From SCUN01 sp964355365 (lineage in GTDB: Bacteria; Acidobacteriota; Vicinamibacteria; Vicinamibacterales; SCN-69-37), in contig CAYHEX010000018.1 of assembly GCA_964355365.1 (NCBI GenBank), forward strand, positions 1 to 27,761: a DNA stretch of 27,761 bases, read 5' to 3'. A model generated the notes under the pieces. It was not told the origin of the DNA and searched no databases. It saw nothing but the letters and a program-made list of their open reading frames with translations. The position numbers and the translations under genes are program-made. Shown piece after piece: positions 1-6,921 of the stretch. The number at the start of each line of letters is the position of its first letter. Position 1 is the stretch's first letter.

Positions 1-924
1 GTCGGCCGCGGCCCAGAACCAGAGACGGTTCTTCTTGATCGGCCCGCCGTATTCGCCGGAGATGACGAAGATCTTCTGGAGCGGGTTGCCCGAGAGGAAG
101 CCGCCCGTGCCCGCGTTGAACAGCTCGCGGGTGACGTTCTGCTGCTGCATCTTGTCGTTCTCGAACGTGGCCACCGAGGTGCCCTTGAACACGTTGGAGC
201 CGCTCTTGGTCACGAGGTTGATCGACAGACCGGAGCTCTGAATGGAGACGTCGCCGCCGCCGCTGACCACCTGGATCTGCTCGAACGAATCGAAATTGAA
301 ATAGCCCGGCGACGAGTTCGACGACAGGTCGGTGACCGATCCGCCTTCGAGGTTCCACTGGACGCTCGCGCTCGTGCCGCGCGCCGCAAGGCTGACCTGC
401 TGGCCCGACGACGAACCGCCGACGTTCAAACCGGCCTGCACGCCCGGCGTCATGTTGATGATCTGCCACGGATCGCGCGCCGAGGGGATGTTCTCGAGGA
501 TGTCCTTCGTGAACGTCGCGCCGGTCGTGGTCTTCTTGGTGTCCACCACGGGCGGGGCCGCCGAGACCATGATCTCTTCCGAGCGGTTGCCGACTTCCAT
601 CTTCTGGTCAACACCGGCCTGGAAGCCTGACGAGATGATGACGTTCGGACGAACGGCCTTCTTGAAGCCTTCCAGTTCAAACGTCACGCTGTACGTGCCG
701 ATCGGCACGTTCGGGAACTGATACGTTCCCGTGGCGCCCGTCACCGCCACCATGGGCTGCTGCAAGCCGCTGCCTGCCACCGTCACCGTCACGCCAGGCA
801 TCACGCCGCCGGTCGTGTCTGAGACCTTGCCGAAGATCGAGCCAATCGCCTGAGCGTTGGCCGACACCGCGGTCAAAACAAGAATGCCTGCCACGAGCAG
901 GAATCCACGCACACTTCGCATCAT
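1..924 (-). CDS. TonB-dependent receptor, Oar-like, N-terminal part (partial)
   Basis: Reading the minus strand from 924 gives 308 codons open to the window edge, so only the N-terminal third or so is present. Residues 1-26 form a signal peptide (basic start, hydrophobic core, ending ANAQA). Residues about 27-105 are a carboxypeptidase-regulatory-like beta-sandwich (GKVSDTTGGVMPGVTVTV, then GTYQFPNVPIGTYSV). Next comes a plug-like domain with the turn IPSARDPWQIINMTPGV and the segment INLVTKSGSNVFKG, typical of Oar/TonB receptors of Acidobacteriota. No TonB box is obvious. I chose the ATG at 924 over the in-frame ATG at 939 because GGAG (935-938) lies 10 nt ahead of it. The family forms outer-membrane beta-barrels that import large substrates; the substrate cannot be told from this part. 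Divergent from the glycosyltransferase at 1039, with palindromic operator-like sites between them. Confidence 0.9.
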   Translation of the reverse strand, partial: MMRSVRGFLLVAGILVLTAVSANAQAIGSIFGKVSDTTGGVMPGVTVTVAGSGLQQPMVAVTGATGTYQFPNVPIGTYSVTFELEGFKKAVRPNVIISSGFQAGVDQKMEVGNRSEEIMVSAAPPVVDTKKTTTGATFTKDILENIPSARDPWQIINMTPGVQAGLNVGGSSSGQQVSLAARGTSASVQWNLEGGSVTDLSSNSSPGYFNFDSFEQIQVVSGGGDVSIQSSGLSINLVTKSGSNVFKGTSVATFENDKMQQQNVTRELFNAGTGGFLSGNPLQKIFVISGEYGGPIKKNRLWFWAAAD

Positions 925-949
925 CTTTATATTCTCCATTGTGAATGCT

Positions 950-987
950 GTGAAACTCTTCACAACTTCCGCTGTGAAAAACTTCAC
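950..987. promoter_or_regulatory. Two GTGAA-N4-TTCAC palindromes upstream of the TonB receptor
   Basis: Positions 950-963 and 974-987 are each a perfect inverted repeat of GTGAA and TTCAC around a 4-base centre (ACTC and AAAC). They start 24 bp apart, and the flanks are also repeated (CT before, AAC after). A third GTGAA half-site lies at 941-945. The pair sits 26-63 bp ahead of the receptor start, where a dimeric regulator could control the receptor and perhaps the divergent glycosyltransferase. The regulator is not in the window; an operator role is inferred from symmetry and spacing. Confidence 0.55.
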
Positions 988-998
988 AACCTCGGTTC

Positions 999-1027
999 TT
1001 GACATCCCCGCCCAGCACACTGACGAT
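999..1027 (+). promoter_or_regulatory. Promoter candidate for the GT39/TPR gene
   Basis: A consensus -35 box TTGACA lies at 999-1004. A 17-bp spacer follows, then GACGAT at 1022-1027, a fair -10. Transcription would begin near 1034, a few bases before the ATG at 1039. This argues against the in-frame TTG at 1027, which falls inside the -10 box. Confidence 0.45.
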
Positions 1028-1038
1028 TGAATTTCAGG

Positions 1039-3231
1039 ATGAGCCTCCAGCCACTACGAATGAAACAAAAACACACCGTAACGGGCGAGAGGCGAAGCGA
1101 TGCTACCCCCGACGTGGGAACCCGTCAAGACATGGTCCCAGTATCGTTAGTTATTGGGTTTATTGGATTTACCCTGATCCAAAAATTCGTAGTATTGGCC
1201 CAATTGAGGCACCACCCACTCGTCCAACCCAACGCCGGACTCGACACCACCGCCTACGCAGAACTGGCCCAGCGGGTCTCCTCCGGCGACTGGGGACTCG
1301 GCCCCGGCCTCTACTACCTCTCGCCCCTCTACATCTACTTCCTGGCCGCAGCCCACAGCCTGACCGGCTCCTACACCGCCGTCCGCCTGATCCAGATCCT
1401 CCTCGGTACTGCCGGCATCGCATTCATGTTCGCCACCGCCCGGGAATGGTTCGGCACACGCGCCGCCTGGATCGCCGCCACGCTCGCCGCGTGCACCGGC
1501 CTCTTCACGTTCTACGAAACGTTGATTCTCCAGACATCACTCGACGTGTTCCTGACCTCGGGCGCCCTCCTCTGTCTGACGCTGGCGCTGCAGCGCCGCG
1601 ATCTGCGTTGGCTCCTCGCCACCGGACTCGTGTTCGGGCTGCAGGCGATGAACCGACCCAACATCGCGCTGAGCGTCGCGGGGCTCGTGATGGTGATGAT
1701 GTTGGTCCGTCGCTGGAAGTCTGCCGCCGTCCTCACGGCCGGCCTCCTGATCGGCATGTCCCCCGTCGCGATCCGCAACGCGGTCGTGTCTCACCAGTTC
1801 TCGCTCGCGTCTTCACACGGCGGCCTGAACTTCTACATCGGGAATCGCGCCGGCGCCAACGGCTTCTACCAGCTCATCCCCGGAATCACACCGAGCATCA
1901 AAGGCCAGCAAGATGATGCACGCCGCGTGGCGGAGCGCGCGGTGGGACGCCCGCTCAGCGACGGCGAGACGTCCGACTACTTCTTCAACCAGTCGCTCAA
2001 CTGGATCGCCGCCCATCCCGGCGACGCCGCATGGCTGATGCTCCGCAAGTTGGGATGGGTGTTTCACGCGCAGCACATCGCGCTGCCCTACAGCTACCCG
2101 TTCTACCAATATGACGTGCCCACCTGGCTGCGCTTCGACGTGGTCGGACCGTGGCTGCTGATTCCGCTCGGTCTGGTCGGCCTGGTCGTTGCCGCGCCTG
2201 CAGGCGGACGCGCTGTAACCGGAAGCGCCGCATCACGGACCGACTACCTGATCTGGGCCGCGTTCGTCCCGAGCTACGCCGCGGCCGTCGCGCTCTTCTT
2301 CATGAGCGAGCGCTACCGACTGCCGCTGTTGGTGCCGCTCGTCGTCGCGTCCGGCGGCGCGATTGACTACGCGTGGCGCCAGGTCGCGAGCCGGCAGTTC
2401 ACGGCGCTCGGCGTGCCGCTGGCCGCGCTGCTCGTGTTGGGCGTGCTGGTCAACACACGCGGCATCGCGAGCGACGGCCGCTGGGAAGAGGGCGTGCGCA
2501 TGGCGCAGCAGCTGGTGCTGATCGGCCGCTACGACGAAGCGGAGTCGTGGGTCGAGCGGCTCGAAGCCACGGCGCCGCGCAAAGGCATGGTCCACGACGG
2601 CGTCGGGATGCAGTACCTCCAGGGCCGCCAACCCGCACGCGCGCTGCCGCACTTTCTCAGAGCGGCCGAGCTCGACCCCACGCGGCCGATGATCCAGTAC
2701 ATGCTCGGTGAGACGCTGCTGTCACTCGACCGGCCCGCCGAGGCGTTACCGCACTTGCGCCGCGGATTCGACGCCGGTGTCCTGAAACCGATGGCGGGTT
2801 TTGAGCTCGCGATCGCCTTGCAGAAGACCGGCGACGTGCCGGCTGCCGTCGCAGTGATTCCCAAGATCGCGATGGGTGAGGAGTCGTCGCCGGATGACTG
2901 GCTGCGCGTGGGACGACTGGCGGCCGAGCTGAACGCACCGAATGTGGGCGAGCCGTTCTTCCGCCACGCGGTCGAGATGAAACCCGATGCCTCGGAGGCT
3001 CGGCAGCAGTACGGACTCAACCTGCTCGTGCTCGGCCGCTTCGACGATGCCGTCCGCGAACTGGCCGACGCCGTCCGCCTCGACCCGCGGAACGCGGCGT
3101 CGCTGTCACACCTCGCCTACTGCGAAGCCCAACTCAACCGCCTGACCGACGCGCGGGCGCACCTGGCAGCAGCGCTCGCGCTGGATCCCGCCGATCCGAT
3201 GGCGGTGCAGTTGGCGGCGGTCCTGCGCTAG
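1039..3231 (+). CDS. GT39/ArnT-like membrane glycosyltransferase with C-terminal TPRs
   Basis: A 730-residue polytopic membrane protein. Residues about 30-470 hold many hydrophobic helices separated by short loops. The first periplasmic loop carries LDTTAY with Asp69, the position of the catalytic Asp in GT39/GT83 glycosyltransferases that use polyprenyl-phosphate sugars, followed by a YYLSPLYIY stretch. Residues about 486-730 are soluble TPR-like helical pairs (ARALPHFLRAAELDP, AVRELADAVRLDP, ARAHLAAALALDP). Family knowledge suggests transfer of a sugar from a lipid carrier to a protein or lipid in the periplasm, with the TPRs binding a partner; the actual acceptor is unknown. The start is uncertain: ATG 1039 fits the promoter, while ATG 1060 and ATG 1132 remain possible. 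None has a good ribosome binding site. Downstream is repeat element A. Confidence 0.8.
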   Translation: MSLQPLRMKQKHTVTGERRSDATPDVGTRQDMVPVSLVIGFIGFTLIQKFVVLAQLRHHPLVQPNAGLDTTAYAELAQRVSSGDWGLGPGLYYLSPLYIYFLAAAHSLTGSYTAVRLIQILLGTAGIAFMFATAREWFGTRAAWIAATLAACTGLFTFYETLILQTSLDVFLTSGALLCLTLALQRRDLRWLLATGLVFGLQAMNRPNIALSVAGLVMVMMLVRRWKSAAVLTAGLLIGMSPVAIRNAVVSHQFSLASSHGGLNFYIGNRAGANGFYQLIPGITPSIKGQQDDARRVAERAVGRPLSDGETSDYFFNQSLNWIAAHPGDAAWLMLRKLGWVFHAQHIALPYSYPFYQYDVPTWLRFDVVGPWLLIPLGLVGLVVAAPAGGRAVTGSAASRTDYLIWAAFVPSYAAAVALFFMSERYRLPLLVPLVVASGGAIDYAWRQVASRQFTALGVPLAALLVLGVLVNTRGIASDGRWEEGVRMAQQLVLIGRYDEAESWVERLEATAPRKGMVHDGVGMQYLQGRQPARALPHFLRAAELDPTRPMIQYMLGETLLSLDRPAEALPHLRRGFDAGVLKPMAGFELAIALQKTGDVPAAVAVIPKIAMGEESSPDDWLRVGRLAAELNAPNVGEPFFRHAVEMKPDASEARQQYGLNLLVLGRFDDAVRELADAVRLDPRNAASLSHLAYCEAQLNRLTDARAHLAAALALDPADPMAVQLAAVLR

Positions 3232-3235
3232 CGCT

Positions 3236-3386
3236 TTCAACATGGGGGGCCATGGGGAGCCATGGGGAAGATCACACCCAACACCAACCCCGACAGGCTT
3301 TCGAAGAGCTTTTTGAAAGCCTGGTGGGGTGGTGTTGGGGTTGGTGTTGATTTTCCCCATGGCCCTTCATGGCCCCCCATGTTGAA
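3236..3386. repeat. Intergenic element A: 151-bp imperfect palindrome with CCATGG ends
   Basis: The outer arms 3236-3271 and 3351-3386 are almost fully complementary, the only clear misfits being two G-T pairs, an A-C near 3258 and a G-T near 3270. An inner perfect 9-bp stem (3294-3302 with 3315-3323) closes a 12-base loop. Between them lie less regular complementary ACACCAACCCC-like tracts. The left arm is homologous to the left end of element C (CATGG... then CCATGG, GAAGATCACACC). The right arm matches the right ends of elements B-D (CCCATGGCCCTTCATGG pattern). It lies 5 bp after the GT39/TPR stop codon and ends 26 bp before the -10 box of the next gene. It has no U-tract typical of a simple terminator. 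Confidence 0.85.
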
Positions 3387-3412
3387 GGCCCGTGAACTCG
3401 CGAACGCGGGGA

Positions 3413-3429
3413 TATACTGCCGAGCGGAG
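3413..3429 (+). promoter_or_regulatory. -10 box and ribosome binding site of the first VWFA gene
   Basis: TATACT at 3413-3418 resembles a -10 box, and GGAG at 3426-3429 lies 6 nt before ATG 3436. The predicted leader is only about 11 nt. I see no convincing -35 box. This arrangement fixes the start at 3436 rather than at the ATG at 3262 inside element A. Confidence 0.45.
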
Positions 3430-3435
3430 ACCCTG

Positions 3436-4371
3436 ATGAATCGCGTTATGAAGATCGCTCTCTTCCTCGTGCCCGTGGCTCTGATCCTGACGGTCGTGCC
3501 GCGCGTTTCGGCCCACGATCAGGAGGGCGTCACCAAGACCGTCTACGCGACCTGGCTCGACAAAGACGGCAAGGTCATCACCAACCTCGCCCCGGACGAA
3601 GTGGTCGTCGTTGAAGACGGCAAACAGCGCCAGACGATGGACTTCAAGCGAGCGACGGCGCCGATGTCGATTGTCATGCTCGCCGACACCTCCGCCGCTG
3701 TGGCCGGCGCGGGCCTCGACAGCCGCGGCAGCAGCGCCACCTCAGCCGGCGACATGATCCACGACATCCGCGCGGCGTTTTCGGAATTTGCGAAGGTGAT
3801 GCTGGCCGCCAACCCGAAGAACGAACTGGCCTTGATGGAGTTCGGTCAGGCGTCGATCATGATCACGAACTTCACGTCCAACGGCGAGGAGCTCGAGAAG
3901 AGCATCATGCGTCTCAACACCAAGCCCAACGCAGCCTCAGTGCTGCTCGAAGGCATTATGGAGGCCTCGAAGGAACTCGGGAAGCGGCCGAATGCGCGCC
4001 GCGCCATCGTCACCGTCAACGTGATGCCGGATAACGAGCAGAGCCGCGAGCCGGCCAACAACATCATGAAAGAGCTCGCGAAGGATCGCGCGTCGTTCTT
4101 CTCGGTGTCACTGCAGAAGGGCGACCTGCGCAATGCGTCACGCGGGCCGATCCTCGAAGGCTACGCGGACAAGACCGGCGGCAAGCGAGACGTGATCGTC
4201 GGGCAGTCGGCGCTGGTCGACATGCTGAAGAGCTACAGCACCATCCTGAACTCGCAGTACGAAATCTCGTTCACGCGTCCGGTCGGCGCGCCGCCGCAGC
4301 TGCTGCAGCTGGGCACGCATCCGAACCGCGGAACCGTGAAGGTGCTGCAGTCGAAGTTCCCACCTCAGTAA
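3436..4371 (+). CDS. VWFA-related exported protein 1 (short form)
   Basis: A 311-residue protein with a signal peptide (residues 1-26, ending VSAHD). A short N-terminal module follows (VYATWLDKDGKVITNLAPDE, then VVEDGKQRQTMDF), typical of the VWFA-related acidobacterial family. A von Willebrand A-like domain then starts at MSIVMLADTS. Its metal site is degenerate: DxSxS reads D84-T-S86-A-A. The protein ends in a beta strand with YEISFTRP and lacks the long C-terminal region of the other three paralogues here. Family proteins are exported and of unknown function. The start at 3436 has GGAG 6 nt upstream. It precedes VWFA protein 2 by 56 bp on the same strand, with an octamer array between; the two may be co-transcribed. 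Confidence 0.85.
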   Translation: MNRVMKIALFLVPVALILTVVPRVSAHDQEGVTKTVYATWLDKDGKVITNLAPDEVVVVEDGKQRQTMDFKRATAPMSIVMLADTSAAVAGAGLDSRGSSATSAGDMIHDIRAAFSEFAKVMLAANPKNELALMEFGQASIMITNFTSNGEELEKSIMRLNTKPNAASVLLEGIMEASKELGKRPNARRAIVTVNVMPDNEQSREPANNIMKELAKDRASFFSVSLQKGDLRNASRGPILEGYADKTGGKRDVIVGQSALVDMLKSYSTILNSQYEISFTRPVGAPPQLLQLGTHPNRGTVKVLQSKFPPQ

Positions 4372-4373
4372 TT

Positions 4374-4421
4374 GACGAATTAGCGAATTAGCGAATTAGC
4401 GAGTTAACGAGTTAGCGAATC
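4374..4421 (+). repeat. Octamer tandem array, six units of AGCGAATT type
   Basis: Six consecutive 8-bp units (GACGAATT, AGCGAATT twice, AGCGAGTT, AACGAGTT, AGCGAATC) fill nearly the whole gap between the first two VWFA genes. The array starts two bases after the TAA stop and ends 6 bp before ATG 4428. The next start therefore has no ribosome binding site. Confidence 0.9.
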
Positions 4422-4427
4422 ACACGC

Positions 4428-6593
4428 ATGAATCGCCTTCTGGTCGGGCTGCTGGTCGTCGGGTTTTCCGCGACGCCGGCGGCCCGGCAGAAGCCGCAAG
4501 CCACCTTCAAGTCCAGCATCGAGCTGATCAACGTCGACGTCGTCGTTGTTGACAAAGACGGCAACGCCGTTCGCGGTCTGACGCAGAAAGACTTCGCGTT
4601 GACCGACCGCAAGAAGCCGCAGACCATTTCCACATTCGAAGAGGTGTCGCACGAGCGGCTGGCCGCGGCGGCGGCGCCGGCGGCGGCGTTACCGCCGACG
4701 CTGCGCATGGATGTCGTGAGTAACCAGTCGGTGCAGGCAGACCGCCTCGTCATGGTCGTCGTCGACGACCTGCACATCTGGAAAGGTCGCACGGACAAAG
4801 CGAAGGCACTCGCGCGCGACGTCGTGACCAAGCTCGGCGCGCAAGCGTCGATGGCCCTGCTCTTCACCAGCGGCGATCACAGCACGCAGGTCACACAGGA
4901 CCGGTCGCAGTTGCTGACGGCGGTTGAGACGCTGCAGGGCCGACAGAGCTGGCGGCGGCCGCATCAGGCGATCGACTCACAGCGCGCCGCGGCTATTTCC
5001 GCCGACGGCGACTCGATGGCGGCGCTCAGCACGGTCGGCACGTCGCAGGAGACATCGCTGCAGGACTTCGAAGACAACATGCGGCAGTTCACGACGATGC
5101 AGGACGCCGCGAAGATGCTGAGGGGCGAGGATCAGCGCCGCAAGGCGTTCGTGCTGATCACTGAGGGCATCGACAAGGCACTGAACGGCATCTTCGACGC
5201 GTCCGTGACGCCGTGCGAGACCGTGAGTATGCAGAGCCCCTGCTATCACGACCGCGCCCTGCGCGACATGATGGAGCAGTTGCGTCGCGCGAGCGTGGCC
5301 ACGTACGCCCTGGATCCGCGCGGCAAAGTAAAACCCGAAGACATGCCACTCGAGCTGCATCCAGCGCCGATTGGCGGCGACGCCGTCTTCCGTTGGAACA
5401 ACCCGATCCGCCGGGCACAGGACGGGCTCGGCTTTCTGACGGAGGCGTCGGGTGGATTCGCCGTCACGGATACGGACGACCTGACGGGCGGCCTGCAGCA
5501 CATCATCGAAGACATCGATCACTACTATCTGCTCGGCTTCTACCCGGCGGATCCCAGCGGCGGCGACACGTACCGGCCGCTTGCGGTCACCGTGCCGGGC
5601 CACCCCGACTACACGCTGCGATTCCGCCATGGATACACGCCGGCCGCACCGCCGGCACCGCCCAAGAACAAGGATCCGCTCGTCGCGCTCGCGGCCGGTG
5701 TGATGCCCAGGAGCGACTTGCCGCTGCGCCTCACTGCGCTGCCACTCGTCGGCAAGGGCAAGACGTCCACGGTCGCGATTGCCCTCGAGGTCACCGCGCC
5801 CACAGGGCTGATGAAGGACGCTGACAGCATCCTGCGCGACGATGTGACGTACTCGGTGCTGGTGGTCGACGACAAGAAGGCCAAGGTCACGTCGCGGACG
5901 GGCCGGGCCGCGAAGCTGTCGCTGCGCGGACAGAACGGCGGCGCGGAGATGCCCGACAGCGTCACGTATCAGATTCCGCTGACGCTCGATCTGGAGCCGG
6001 GCCGCTACCAACTGCGCGCGTCGGCGATGAGCAAGAAACTGGACCGCGGCGGCAGTGTGTACCTCGACGTCACGGTCCCCGACTTCTCGAAGACACCGCT
6101 CGCGCTGAGCGGCATCGCGCTGGGCTACGCCGACGGCGCGCGGGTTCCGGTCGGCCGCACGGTGTCGGAGAGCGCCGCGCGCGGATCTGGCGCCGGCCCG
6201 GTGATGGGCTCCTCTCGCATACTCGGCGGCGGCCGCAGCATGGGCGGGAATCTGGCGCCGCCCACCTCGCAAGGGCCCGCCAAGGCTGCCGACAACCGGC
6301 TGCCCTTTGAGCCGTCGCTGAGCCGCGAGTTCGCGAACACGGACACGCTGCGGGCGTATTTCGAAGTGGCGCGCAAGGACACGTCCACGACCGTTCGCAT
6401 GGCGGTGACGGTCCTCGACAAAGGCAATCACACCGTGATGGCGCTCGACCGCGCGGTCCTTCCGGGCGAGGCCGGCCATGTGGATCTGCGGATCCCGCTC
6501 GCGCCGCTCGGCGCGGGCGCGTATCGGATTCGAGTGACGGCGACCGACTCGCATGCCGTCGCAACGACCGAGACGGGGATCATCGTCAAGTAA
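4428..6593 (+). CDS. VWFA-related exported protein 2 (acidobacterial type)
   Basis: A 721-residue protein. A short hydrophobic N-terminus (MNRLLVGLLVVGFSATPAAR) acts as signal peptide. The family hallmark follows at residues about 25-70: IELINVDVVVVDKDGNAVRG, then LTQKDFALTD. The VWA-like domain begins at LVMVVVDDLHIW with D113-D114, so the DxSxS metal motif is degenerate. A C-x-M-x-S-P-C pair lies near residue 265. The domain continues through ATYALDPRG and the SGGFAVTDTDDL motif, which is conserved in this family. The rest is beta-rich with Pro/Gly linkers, ending in an Ig-like module. The role is unknown; family members are thought to be periplasmic or outer-membrane associated. Likely co-transcribed with VWFA protein 1. 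Element B follows the stop. Confidence 0.85.
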   Translation: MNRLLVGLLVVGFSATPAARQKPQATFKSSIELINVDVVVVDKDGNAVRGLTQKDFALTDRKKPQTISTFEEVSHERLAAAAAPAAALPPTLRMDVVSNQSVQADRLVMVVVDDLHIWKGRTDKAKALARDVVTKLGAQASMALLFTSGDHSTQVTQDRSQLLTAVETLQGRQSWRRPHQAIDSQRAAAISADGDSMAALSTVGTSQETSLQDFEDNMRQFTTMQDAAKMLRGEDQRRKAFVLITEGIDKALNGIFDASVTPCETVSMQSPCYHDRALRDMMEQLRRASVATYALDPRGKVKPEDMPLELHPAPIGGDAVFRWNNPIRRAQDGLGFLTEASGGFAVTDTDDLTGGLQHIIEDIDHYYLLGFYPADPSGGDTYRPLAVTVPGHPDYTLRFRHGYTPAAPPAPPKNKDPLVALAAGVMPRSDLPLRLTALPLVGKGKTSTVAIALEVTAPTGLMKDADSILRDDVTYSVLVVDDKKAKVTSRTGRAAKLSLRGQNGGAEMPDSVTYQIPLTLDLEPGRYQLRASAMSKKLDRGGSVYLDVTVPDFSKTPLALSGIALGYADGARVPVGRTVSESAARGSGAGPVMGSSRILGGGRSMGGNLAPPTSQGPAKAADNRLPFEPSLSREFANTDTLRAYFEVARKDTSTTVRMAVTVLDKGNHTVMALDRAVLPGEAGHVDLRIPLAPLGAGAYRIRVTATDSHAVATTETGIIVK

Positions 6594-6607
6594 CGCCGGC
6601 GAGACCA

Positions 6608-6876
6608 AGATCAAGAGCTTCCACCATGGAGAAAATCAAACCCCTCGTGCACGCTGCTGCATGCATTGAGGTTTTGATCTGACGACGCGGGGCCTGGCGG
6701 CCGCCTTCGGCGGCACGATGAACAAGGAAGAGCGAGAACGAGAGAGCCCTGGGATCGAGGGGCTTTCTCGTTCTCGCTCTTCCTTGTTCATCGTTAGCCC
6801 GGCGTAGCCGGGCCGCCAGGCCCGCAGTTGTGCATCAGGAACTTCTCCATGGACCTCCATGTATCTCCATGGTGAA
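6608..6876. repeat. Intergenic element B: CCATGG-ended repeat with cloverleaf core
   Basis: This fills most of the 328-bp gap between VWFA protein 2 and the sulfatase-fold gene. The left end (AGATCAAGAGC, then CACCATGGAGAA at 6622-6633) and the right end (6843-6876, three CCATG units ending CCATGGTGAA) are inverted relatives. At about 6634-6679 there is a separate imperfect palindrome (ATCAAACCCCTC against GAGGTTTTGAT). The core has an outer stem 6690-6700 with 6813-6823 (11 bp, perfect) and side hairpin 6701-6705 with 6709-6713. The central stem is 6715-6749 with 6760-6794: 35 bp, one G-T pair, loop 6750-6759. The second side hairpin is 6797-6803 with 6807-6813. It lacks the extra side-arm insert found in copies C and D. 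Confidence 0.9.
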
Positions 6877-6921
6877 TGCTCTTGGTCTTGCCCACCGGGT
6901 TCTGTGTTACATCTAGAGGTC

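Noticed and set aside
3262..3435. N-terminal extension of VWFA protein 1 from ATG 3262
   Set aside because: It would translate element A. The signal peptide, ribosome binding site and -10 box all support ATG 3436.
4977..6614. 545-codon minus-strand open frame opposite VWFA protein 2
   Set aside because: Antisense shadow; the composition is Arg/His/Ala-rich without signal peptide or motif, and the plus strand has family-specific motifs throughout.
6859..6921. N-terminal extension of the first sulfatase-fold protein from ATG 6859
   Set aside because: The ATG is part of the CCATG repeats at the right end of element B; the extension has no counterpart in the paralogue.
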